Shown: in pieces, positions 19,590-25,450 of the stretch | Numbering within the stretch: the stretch's first letter is position 1 | Layout of the letters: every line of letters begins with the position of its first letter | NCBI GenBank assembly: GCA_035530135.1 | Contig: DATKVJ010000093.1 | Coordinates: 1-27,702 of the forward strand | DNA from: CAIYYX01 sp035530135 | Lineage (GTDB): Bacteria > Pseudomonadota > Gammaproteobacteria > Burkholderiales > Rhodocyclaceae | Direction of reading: 5' to 3' | Length of the DNA stretch: 27,702 nucleotides | Notes under the pieces: model-generated | Told to the model about the DNA's origin: nothing | The model's input: the letters and a program-made list of their open reading frames with translations, nothing else | Databases searched by the model: none | Program-made: the position numbers and the translations under genes

Positions 19590-20310
19590 CGCCGCAGCGC
19601 GGCGGGAATCACAAGGGACGCGGGACACCACTCCCGTTTGTGCAAGCTTGTTGCGGCTCGCCGGCGTTGCACGCGCTACTGGCGCCGCGCGCCGTGCCTG
19701 TGGGCACGGGATGCGCGGGGACCATTAACCCAGGGTCCAAGGAGTGTGCTTCGCACACGTCTGGTTGATCCGATGACGGGGATCAGCCGGCGCGCAACGG
19801 TCAGGCCGTCGCAGCGCTCTACAGGTGCGGTTCAGGACCGCACCGCTCGGGGCGGGCTCAAGGCCCGTCGCGAAGATCGAAGGTCTTGCCTTCGATCCGC
19901 TCGTCACTTCGCTCCATCACTTCGCGCAGCACGGTGGTTGACAAGGCGCCGTGCGGTGATACAGCGTCGTCACTGTCAGCAAGCTGCCAGTAACGACGCG
20001 CGCTTTTGCCGAGCGTTGTGCCTAGACAAAGGCGCATCAGCGCGAGCATAGGGCGGCGATCGATGTCGCCCGCCAGGCGCAGGTGCGAAGAGTGATTGGC
20101 CCACGCGATGTCGCGCAAGCGCAGGAGATCATCGCCGCCGGTCAAGCCGTGCGGCGATGAAACAACGGGTGCATGTGCACCTTGAACTGGGGGAACTGCC
20201 TCGGCGTGACCGCAGGGGCCACGCACTCCGATTCAAGATCGGAGGTACTCAACGGCGGGTAACGTCCGCAACGCCTGTTCGCTCCGCGATGGAGCAGGGC
20301 AAGGAGCCCT
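19590..20310. other. Hairpin-rich block with recurrent TCNNG pentaloops (candidate structured RNA or ssDNA site)
   Basis: More than fifteen inverted repeats crowd about 720 bases after the recombinases. The clearest stems are 19692-19709 (7 bp), 19744-19758 (6 bp), 19763-19788 (9 bp with one G-T), 19824-19844 (8 bp), 19875-19897 (9 bp), 19964-19999 (15 bp, two mismatches), 20129-20160 (10 bp plus inner stem), 20168-20181 (6 bp) and 20226-20244 (7 bp). Loops TCAGG, TCAGG, TCAAG, TCTTG, TCAAG and TCAAG recur at 19801, 19832, 19858, 19884, 20142 and 20233. G-T pairs favour the plus strand in some stems and the minus strand in others, so the strand is unresolved. A large structured RNA, or a folded single-stranded DNA site for transfer or recombination, would both fit. 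No known RNA family was recognised. Confidence 0.55.
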
Positions 20311-20895
20311 TCTGAGCCTCCATTTGACGGCAGAGGAATGTTGGCGTCAAGAGGGCATGAGGTATATCGCGGGGATTTGCGGGCGATTGCGGGTGGCGTT
20401 TATGGAAGGGTGATTTTGCACATGTCGGTTACAAAAATCTTGAATGACTTTGTTGGGGCGTCAAGCGCTCGTTGGCTTCCATTCGTCATCAGGCTACAAG
20501 GCCATCAGCGGTCAGTGGAGAAAGTTTCCCATAGCTGTCACTCGATCACGTTTTTGGCCGGATTAACATTGTTCAGGGTAAAATTCTCCACAGTACACCA
20601 AAGTCATCAGCCAATATGCACATTGCATGCCGCTCGCCGCTTTGCCATTGAGTTCACCGCATAAGAAGGATCGCGCGAGATGCTAACTTACTTCGAATGT
20701 TGTATGGCACCCCTATTTATTTATCGGCGCACTCCTGCTTATCCTGGGTCCGATTAAGGACGCGATACATGATGAATTCTATATCTACATATTGCCAAAA
20801 CAAGTCGAGTTGGCGCGGACTCCGAATCCGTGACGGAAGTGAATAACTATTTTCTGTTGAGCAGCACAACGTGAAACCTTGATTGGGAGCTGTCC
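20311..20895. other. Low-GC stretch without a supported gene
   Basis: These 585 bases are AT-richer than the core genome and contain no recognisable protein gene. An open frame from 20338 to 20664 (plus) has no ribosome site and no family features. A hydrophobic frame at about 20713-20840 (PYLFIGALLLILGPIKDAI) lacks any start codon and may be a decayed membrane-protein fragment. The last 60 bases probably hold the promoter of the gene at 20896. Confidence 0.5.
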
Positions 20896-21213
20896 ATGGC
20901 ATTTTGGAAGGGGCTTGGCAAGGTTGTCGAGGGCATCGGGGAATTGATTATTTCGCCGGTGGAAGCGTTGGTAGAGTATGTGAAGGGCCGTCGTAAGCGT
21001 ATGTCCGGAAAATACACAGTGAAAATTCCCGCTTCGGACAGTTACCCCGCTCTCGTCGCTCACATCACATATCACGGCGAGTGGAATACCCATGATATCG
21101 ATCTCATTACCTATGAGGGTCGAAATGAAGATGTCTGGGATAAACTTGACGACGGCGACAAGATGATCGTGAATAGTGAAATCAATCGGTTCAAGTACAT
21201 GTTGGTTGGCTAA
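20896..21213 (+). CDS. Small island protein of unknown function
   Basis: A 105-residue protein that I do not recognise. Residues 1-30 form a glycine-containing amphipathic helix (FWKGLGKVVEGIGELI), followed by a basic patch (KGRRKRMSGK) and a mixed beta-rich half ending in RFKYMLVG. No signal peptide or strong membrane segment is present, but the first helix could associate with a membrane. GGGAG lies about 7 bases before the ATG, supporting the start. Composition is lower in GC than the flanking core genes, consistent with island cargo. It stands alone, 35 bases upstream of the transposase fragment on the other strand. Confidence 0.6.
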   Translation: MAFWKGLGKVVEGIGELIISPVEALVEYVKGRRKRMSGKYTVKIPASDSYPALVAHITYHGEWNTHDIDLITYEGRNEDVWDKLDDGDKMIVNSEINRFKYMLVG

Positions 21214-21248
21214 CTGAGTGAGGTAAGCCTCCGGCTTTGCCCTGATCT

Positions 21249-21476
21249 TTACCCGGAATCGACTCTGCTGGACACGGTCATTTGTGTCGCGTCTGTCATT
21301 ACACGCCACATGGTGACGATGTCATCGAGGCGCTGCAAGCCGATCCATAGGGTTTTGGTTCCCGGTTCGCCGTCACTTTTGCGTCCGAGGAATCCACCGA
21401 GACTGGCCACGCGGCGGATGGCTTCACGCAAAGTGGGCGGCTGGGCGGGAGCAACTGGGTTGTTCGTTGTGAACAT
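21249..21476 (-). pseudogene. C-terminal fragment of an IS4/Tn5-type transposase
   Basis: The minus strand encodes about 75 residues ending in a natural stop. They match the usual C-terminus of IS4-family (Tn5-like) transposases: PPTLREAIRRVASLGGFLG, RKSDGEPGTKTLWIGLQRL and a short helix with DDIVTMWRVM. The catalytic DDE region is absent; sequence upstream is replaced by unrelated DNA before the secreted-protein gene. It is a relic of an insertion sequence that once lay in the island. Terminal inverted repeats were not found. Confidence 0.8.
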
Positions 21477-21517
21477 CCAGATAACAAAGTTAGGCGTTGA
21501 TCGGGGGGGGAGCTGCT

Positions 21518-21787
21518 ATGCGAAATATTTTTGTCTCTGTCCTGCTGTTTCTCGCCTGGACAACGGCTGTCCAAGCGGCAAGCTGTTACGAAGCAATGAT
21601 CCAAGAACCACAGCCGTTTCTTGGTAACGGCGGTGAGGTTGTCATTCTTTCGGACGGTAGCATCTGGAAGAACATGAGCTACTTGTACTTGTACCTTTAC
21701 ACGTACTACCCAACGGTGGTCATTTGTCCTAGTGAAGGAAAAATGATTCTTAATAACATGGTGTTTGATGTTGTGAAAGTTCGGTAG
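21518..21787 (+). CDS. Small secreted protein of unknown function
   Basis: An 89-residue protein with a clear Sec signal peptide: MRNIFVSVLLFLAWTTAVQA with a likely cut after AQA-type VQA, leaving ASC at the new N-terminus. The mature part of about 69 residues has two cysteines (near 23 and 70), a GNGGEVVILSDGSIWK hairpin and a tyrosine-rich run (YLYLYLYTYYPT). The cysteines could form a disulfide in the periplasm. Similar short exported proteins are common in proteobacteria, but I cannot name a function. A G-rich ribosome site (GGGGGGAG) lies just upstream. It is followed after 6 bases by the BrnT-like gene. Confidence 0.75.
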   Translation: MRNIFVSVLLFLAWTTAVQAASCYEAMIQEPQPFLGNGGEVVILSDGSIWKNMSYLYLYLYTYYPTVVICPSEGKMILNNMVFDVVKVR

Positions 21788-21793
21788 CGATAT

Positions 21794-22186
21794 ATGAATC
21801 CGCCGCCATGGAAGACTGAAGACTTTAGGCTGGTGATAGGCAGCACGAAAATCGATTACGACCGGGAAAAAGATGATGCCAATCGAACGAAGCATCACTA
21901 CTCTTTGGAAAGTGCTGTGCATTTTTTTACTCGCCTTTTGCTGCCCAGTCATCAACCTCCGTTCCTTACTCACGATGCTTCGACCGCTGATGAGCGAAGG
22001 CACGAACACATGACAGTTGATGATCAAGGCAACATCGTCTTTCTTGTCACCACTATGCGCTCGGAAGAAACCATCCGTATTATCTCGCTTCGTCGTGCCA
22101 ACTCTAAGGAACGAGAGGTCTTCACTGCGTTATCTGGCTTTCAAGAACTTGACCATCACCATCATTCCAACGAAGTCAAAAGTTAG
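21794..22186 (+). CDS. BrnT-like toxin (DUF497), no BrnA seen
   Basis: A 130-residue protein with the BrnT pattern. Residues 20-45 read as the family's D-x-E/K-x(3)-N-x(2)-KH start (DYDREKDDANRTKHHYSLES), followed by a bulky AVHFF segment. DERRHEHMTVDDQGNIVFLV and the closing IRIISLRRANSKEREVF (94-110) match the core strand pair and the conserved arginine-rich end. BrnT toxins are RNase-like proteins normally neutralised by BrnA, encoded just downstream. Here the next gene is unrelated. The protein is longer than the usual 90-95 residues, with an extended middle loop (about 47-66) and a histidine-rich tail (LDHHHHSNE). It may be an inactive relic, or have a different partner. It starts 6 bases after the secreted-protein gene, with a weak ribosome site. 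Confidence 0.7.
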   Translation: MNPPPWKTEDFRLVIGSTKIDYDREKDDANRTKHHYSLESAVHFFTRLLLPSHQPPFLTHDASTADERRHEHMTVDDQGNIVFLVTTMRSEETIRIISLRRANSKEREVFTALSGFQELDHHHHSNEVKS

Positions 22187-22211
22187 ACCGAGGACTTAAG
22201 GTGTTGCGGCC

Positions 22212-23105
22212 ATGCTGACTCAAGAACCCACATTATTGTTTTTCAGGCACAGGCCTGACGGGTGGAAAACAAATGCCTCAATCGCCAGTTCTATCCAATC
22301 ACTGGAATCTAGCTTCTTTCTCATTGCGCTCGGACGTTACCCACATGCACTATTGATCTGCGCATCCGCCATCGAGAGTGCTATGCAGGCATCAAGTATA
22401 GGAGCGACAGTAAATGATGGCCTTCAAGACCTAATTAAGAAAGCAAAAAGAGTCTCTCAGGCGGTTCAAGAATTCGGAGACTCGTTGCTCAACGAGTTTC
22501 GTGTGACGCGTAATCGAATCACGCATCGCGGATTCAGCCCGGAAGATGATAGCGAGGCGGCAAGCCTTTACCTTGAAGTTGGGTTGCCATTCCTATCTTT
22601 GTGCTATCGCGAGCTTCATTCGTTTGACCTCATGGGCGGTTTGCTTACCGAATACGTCGAGCACATCCATGCCGCTCAGAAAGTTCATATGCTAGCCAAG
22701 GGGCTCCCAAACATCGAATTGTCCTATTGCTTACATAGCTTCGGGCACCTGATTCGTTGGTGCTTCAAACGCAACTTCTCGGCTGGCTGGGAGATTGATT
22801 CTCTTGTTCATGCGGAGGAAGTCGGAGTGAAGTTTGAGAGGACTTATGCCGAGAAGCAGGAACTTGAACGGTTGTTCGAGGTACCTTGGTCCTTTGATTG
22901 TCCGGTCTGCGGTGACTTGGATAGCGCTGTGTCCGAATTGGACCCCGCAAGACTAGATGACCGAGATGTCATTCCAAAGAGAATGGCATGCACCACCTGT
23001 GGCTTTGTGGTCTCTGGGCCTCAACTATTTCTAAGTCAGGTTCTGCTCGAAGAGCAAGTCGCCAAATCAAGATCGCAAATACTGAAGGAATATGGGGTCC
23101 CATGA
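22212..23105 (+). CDS. Unrecognised protein with HEPN-like RNxxxH motif and C-terminal zinc ribbon
   Basis: A 297-residue protein without a family I can name. Its N-terminal half is helical, and residues 34-62 (FFLIALGRYPHALLICASAI) followed by RNRITH (R100 to H105) fit the HEPN fold and its Rx4-6H catalytic signature. The C-terminal part has two CxxC pairs, CPVC (C230, C233) and CTTC (C260, C263), typical of a zinc ribbon. HEPN proteins of this kind are often RNases in abortive infection or toxin-antitoxin systems, so an RNA-targeting role is possible. No nucleotidyltransferase (MNT) partner is adjacent. The ATG at 22212 has AAGG about 11 bases upstream. It follows the BrnT-like gene by 25 bases and may share its transcript. 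Confidence 0.6.
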   Translation: MLTQEPTLLFFRHRPDGWKTNASIASSIQSLESSFFLIALGRYPHALLICASAIESAMQASSIGATVNDGLQDLIKKAKRVSQAVQEFGDSLLNEFRVTRNRITHRGFSPEDDSEAASLYLEVGLPFLSLCYRELHSFDLMGGLLTEYVEHIHAAQKVHMLAKGLPNIELSYCLHSFGHLIRWCFKRNFSAGWEIDSLVHAEEVGVKFERTYAEKQELERLFEVPWSFDCPVCGDLDSAVSELDPARLDDRDVIPKRMACTTCGFVVSGPQLFLSQVLLEEQVAKSRSQILKEYGVP

Positions 23106-23505
23106 TATCGCCCAGCGCATAAAACTCGTTCCAGAGGGCTGCGCGATCAACCGGTGCAGTACCCTTGAACCCAAACGTTGAACGTCCGCAGTTGATAATG
23201 GTGAGGGACTGCTTAGGGCCATTTGAGACATTCATCGTACTGAAATCCCTATAATCCAGTGCCCAGATTTGTTTAGTTTGGCGAGCCACGCAAGGCTCGA
23301 ACTTCGACAGCTTCGGAAGGGCTCACGACAGCCCAAGATTTTCGGGATGCTTTTGGGGGTACGAAAATTTCATTTTGCCTCGAAAACCCTGTACAGTAAC
23401 GGGGTTCGCATGTCGCCCTCGCCAGAAGTCGCCCGCCGTCACGAGGCTTTCCCGTCGGTGCCCGTTGCGTGGATTTCCGTCGCGGGCCGCGCCAATGGAA
23501 AGAAA
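23106..23505. other. Island right-border region without a supported gene
   Basis: These 400 bases hold the change from low-GC island sequence to GC-rich core sequence, which occurs around 23390-23420. A minus-strand frame from 23289 into the HEPN-like gene includes MNVSNGPKQSLTIINCG, which could be the start of a decayed gene but has no recognised family. The frame of the ferredoxin stays open leftwards past 23400, but this is not needed for the protein. Confidence 0.5.
23401..23422 (+). other. Candidate attR: diverged copy of the tRNA-Ser 3' end
   Basis: Aligned by eye to 17159-17180, 18 of 22 positions agree, including GGGTTCG and CGCCCTC as two uninterrupted seven-base blocks. The position coincides with the composition change at the end of the low-GC region. 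It is not an exact repeat, so this is a candidate only. Confidence 0.4.
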
Positions 23506-23847
23506 ATGTTCTTCTTCGGCAAAAAAAAGTCCGCGCACCACATCGTCGTCCTGCCGCATCCGGAACTCTGCCCATCGGGCGAGGTCGTCCCAGCGGTCGT
23601 CGGCAAGTCGATCGCCGAAGCCCTGGTGGCGTCGGGCGTCGAACTCAGCCATTCCTGCCAGTTCCAGTGCTCCTGCACCACCTGTCACGTCTTCGTGATG
23701 GAAGGGGGGGCGCATCTCAGCCCCAAGGGCGCGGAGGAGGCGAAGGTGCTCGCGGGCACCGAGAGCGATGACCGCTGGTCCAGGCTCGCCTGCCAGAGCG
23801 TGTTCCAGGGCGGCGGCGATCTCGTGGTCGAGATCCGCAACGCCTGA
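23506..23847 (+). CDS. fdx: Isc-type [2Fe-2S] ferredoxin
   Basis: A 113-residue adrenodoxin-like ferredoxin supplying electrons for iron-sulfur cluster assembly or related reductions. The cluster ligands are C51, C57 and C60 (C-x5-C-x2-C) and C96 in LACQ; an additional C55 lies inside the loop. The length matches Isc ferredoxins of about 112 residues. I chose ATG 23506 because GGAAAG lies upstream and the protein then starts with the usual short basic strand. Longer in-frame starts would add residues that overlap the island border. It stands alone here; no isc genes are adjacent. Confidence 0.87.
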   Translation: MFFFGKKKSAHHIVVLPHPELCPSGEVVPAVVGKSIAEALVASGVELSHSCQFQCSCTTCHVFVMEGGAHLSPKGAEEAKVLAGTESDDRWSRLACQSVFQGGGDLVVEIRNA

Positions 23848-23883
23848 AAAATCCGCAGCCGCTCGAGGGTCGGCTGCGCGCGT

Positions 23884-23913
23884 AAAAAAACCCGCCGGAT
23901 GGGCGGGCTTTTT
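23884..23913. terminator. Bidirectional terminator between fdx and the HU gene
   Basis: CCCGCC (23891-23896) and GGCGGG (23902-23907) form a 6-bp stem with loop GGATG. An A-run lies to the left (23884-23890) and a CTTTTT run to the right (23908-23913), so it can serve both convergent genes. A second hairpin (CGCAGCCG with CGGCTGCG) lies just upstream at about 23850-23880. Confidence 0.88.
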
Positions 23914-23929
23914 GCGAGCAGGCTCGATA

Positions 23930-24220
23930 TTACTTCTTGGCCTTCTTGCCCGCGACGGCGGCCTTGAAGCCGGCCCCGGCGCTGAATTTGGGAACCGTGG
24001 TGGCGGCGATCTTGAGCGCCTCGCCCGTCCTCGGGTTCTTGCCGGTGCGCGCCGCGCGCTTGCTCGACTTGAAGGTGCCGAAGCCGATCAGGGTCACGGT
24101 GTCGCCTTTGGCAACCGCCTTCACCACCGCAGCGACGATGGCATCGAGCGTCTTGCCCGCGGAAGCTTTGCTCAGGTCTGCCTCTTTTGCGGCGATTTCG
24201 ATCAGTTCTGCTTTGTTCAT
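23930..24220 (-). CDS. HU family DNA-binding protein
   Basis: A 96-residue histone-like protein that bends and compacts DNA as a dimer. It shows the HU signature: MNKAELIEIAAKEADLSK at the start, GFGTFKSSKRAARTGKNPRTG with the intercalating-proline arm, and a lysine-rich end (AGKKAKK) slightly longer than in E. coli HU. I chose the ATG at 24218-24220, with GGATGAGG upstream, over a longer in-frame start. TAGAAT (complement of 24263-24268) is a possible -10. It converges on fdx across a shared terminator. Confidence 0.93.
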   Translation of the reverse strand: MNKAELIEIAAKEADLSKASAGKTLDAIVAAVVKAVAKGDTVTLIGFGTFKSSKRAARTGKNPRTGEALKIAATTVPKFSAGAGFKAAVAGKKAKK

Positions 24221-24293
24221 GCGCCTCATCCTTTCATGAAATAGAGCCATCTGGCCGCGGCCATTCTAGCGCCAATCCGGGGCAAGGGGGCAA

Positions 24294-24320
24294 GACCCCG
24301 CGAATATCCACGCCGGGGTC
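24294..24320 (-). terminator. Probable srkA terminator hairpin
   Basis: GACCCCG (24294-24300) and CGGGGTC (24314-24320) form a perfect 7-bp stem with a 13-base loop, 8 bases after the srkA stop on the minus strand. The following tract is only moderately T-rich, so efficiency is uncertain. Confidence 0.5.
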
Positions 24321-24328
24321 ATAAGAGC

Positions 24329-25327
24329 TCAGTCGATCTCGAGCGGCGCTTCCTCCATCAGCGCGATCTGCTCGCGCAATTCCAGGATCCGGTCCTGCCA
24401 GTAGCGCTGCGTGTTGAACCAGGGAAAGGCCGACGGAAAGGCGGGGTCGTCCCAGCGTCGCGCGATCCAGGCGCAGTAGTGGATCAGGCGCAGCGTGCGC
24501 AGCGCCTCGACCAGGTGCAGTTCCCTGGCGTCGAAATCGCAGAAGCGCCGGTAGCCCGCTAGCAGCTGATTCAACTGCCGCGTCATGTCCGGGCGCCCCC
24601 CCGAGAGCAGCATCCACAGATCCTGGATCGCCGGTCCCATGCGGCTGTCGTCGAAGTCGACGAAGCGGGGGCCGCGCGTCTCGCCGCTGTCCGTCCACAA
24701 CACGTTGCCGGCGTGGCAGTCACCGTGCAGCCTCAGGGTCGGCGTCTTGCCCGCCGCACCGAATGAACGGCGCACGCCCGCCAGCGCCTGATCCACGACG
24801 CTGAGCCAGGCGACGCGGATGTCCGCCGGGATGAAGCCTTGCGCCAGTAGGTAATCGCGCGGCTCGCTGCCGAAGCTCGCGAGGTCTAGGCTGGGGCGAT
24901 GCCGATAGCGCGAGAGCGCGCCGACCGCGTGGATGCGGCCGATGAATCGTCCCAGCCACTCCAGGGTGTCGGGGTCTTCGAGCTCCGGGGCGCGGCCGCC
25001 GTGTTTTTCGAAGACGGCGAAGCGGAATCCGGCGTATGCCTGCAGCGTGCCTGGACCGGCCAGCGGCAGGGCCGGGACGACCGGGATCTCGCGGCTGGCC
25101 AGGTCGCGCACGAAGGCGTGCTCTTCGAGGATGGCGGCGTCGCTCCAGCGTCCGGGGCGGTAGAACTTGGCTACCAGCGGCGGGCCCGCCTCCATGCCGA
25201 CCTGGTAGACGCGGTTTTCATAGCTGTTCAAGGCGAGCAGGCGACCGTCAGGAGAGAGGCCGATGCTCTCCAAAGCAGCCATGACGCCGTCGGGGGTCAA
25301 GGTCGAAAACGGCTTGTCGCTATCCAT
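24329..25327 (-). CDS. srkA: Stress response kinase A (SrkA/YihE)
   Basis: A cytoplasmic serine/threonine kinase of the aminoglycoside-phosphotransferase fold; in E. coli it protects against stress-induced death linked to MazEF. The 332-residue length matches. Key motifs are the nucleotide-binding lysine in LVAKFYRPGRW (about residue 54), catalytic HGDCHAGN (201-208) and metal-binding VDFDDSRMGP (223-232). YENRVYQVG near the start is typical of YihE proteins. It is transcribed leftwards, upstream of the HU gene. Confidence 0.92.
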   Translation of the reverse strand: MDSDKPFSTLTPDGVMAALESIGLSPDGRLLALNSYENRVYQVGMEAGPPLVAKFYRPGRWSDAAILEEHAFVRDLASREIPVVPALPLAGPGTLQAYAGFRFAVFEKHGGRAPELEDPDTLEWLGRFIGRIHAVGALSRYRHRPSLDLASFGSEPRDYLLAQGFIPADIRVAWLSVVDQALAGVRRSFGAAGKTPTLRLHGDCHAGNVLWTDSGETRGPRFVDFDDSRMGPAIQDLWMLLSGGRPDMTRQLNQLLAGYRRFCDFDARELHLVEALRTLRLIHYCAWIARRWDDPAFPSAFPWFNTQRYWQDRILELREQIALMEEAPLEID

Positions 25328-25376
25328 GCCGGCATTGTACGGTGCAAGGCGGCCCGGAACCTCGGGCCAGGTGGGC

Positions 25377-25382
25377 TATAAT
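25377..25382 (+). promoter_or_regulatory. -10 box before the oxidoreductase gene
   Basis: A perfect TATAAT lies 64 bases before the oxidoreductase start, in the divergent gap with srkA. No good -35 is visible at 16-18 bases, so activation by another factor is possible. Confidence 0.5.
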
Positions 25383-25420
25383 GCGCGGCCCTGCGGCGAC
25401 GGAGGGTCGGGAAACCCATC

Positions 25421-25450
25421 ATGGCGATGACCAACGAGCGGCGGCGATGA
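25421..25450 (+). CDS. Possible nine-codon leader peptide overlapping the oxidoreductase start
   Basis: ATG at 25421 opens a frame encoding MAMTNERRR and stopping in TGA that overlaps the downstream ATG as ATGA. GGAGG lies about 16 bases upstream of this small frame, whereas the main ATG has only a poor ribosome site. Translational coupling is a reasonable reading, but the peptide may be chance. Confidence 0.3.
   Translation: MAMTNERRR

Larger units (their letters stand above)
17157..23422. mobile_element. Genomic island integrated at tRNA-Ser
   Basis: About 6.3 kb lies between the tRNA-Ser 3' end and a diverged copy of its T-arm/acceptor sequence. It carries an intact tyrosine recombinase, a frameshifted second recombinase, a hairpin-rich block, a transposase fragment and small cargo genes. 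Base composition drops visibly from about 20340 to 23390 relative to the GC-rich flanks. No conjugation, replication or capsid genes are seen, so it is either a satellite-like or decayed island. The left border is well supported; the right border is tentative. Confidence 0.7.

Noticed and set aside
19858..20226. Minus-strand frame of 122 codons inside the hairpin block
   Set aside because: It looks partly protein-like (LRLRDIAWANHSSHLRLAGD), but I recognise no family and several strong hairpins interrupt it. It remains the main alternative explanation for the block and should be tested by homologue alignment.
19590..20310. CRISPR array or integron attC array as explanation for the repeats
   Set aside because: The hairpin stems are all different and not evenly spaced, there is no constant direct repeat with spacers, and no cas or intI-type gene is present.
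20338..20664. Plus-strand frame of 108 codons
   Set aside because: No ribosome site, no family features, and mixed composition; probably chance.
20713..20842. Hydrophobic frame PYLFIGALLLILGPIKDAI
   Set aside because: It resembles a membrane segment but has no start codon between its upstream stop and the hydrophobic part; at most a decayed fragment.
22969..23289. Minus-strand frame overlapping the end of the HEPN-like gene
   Set aside because: It has no recognised family and runs antisense into a better-supported gene; the part right of 23105 might be a gene remnant but cannot be supported.
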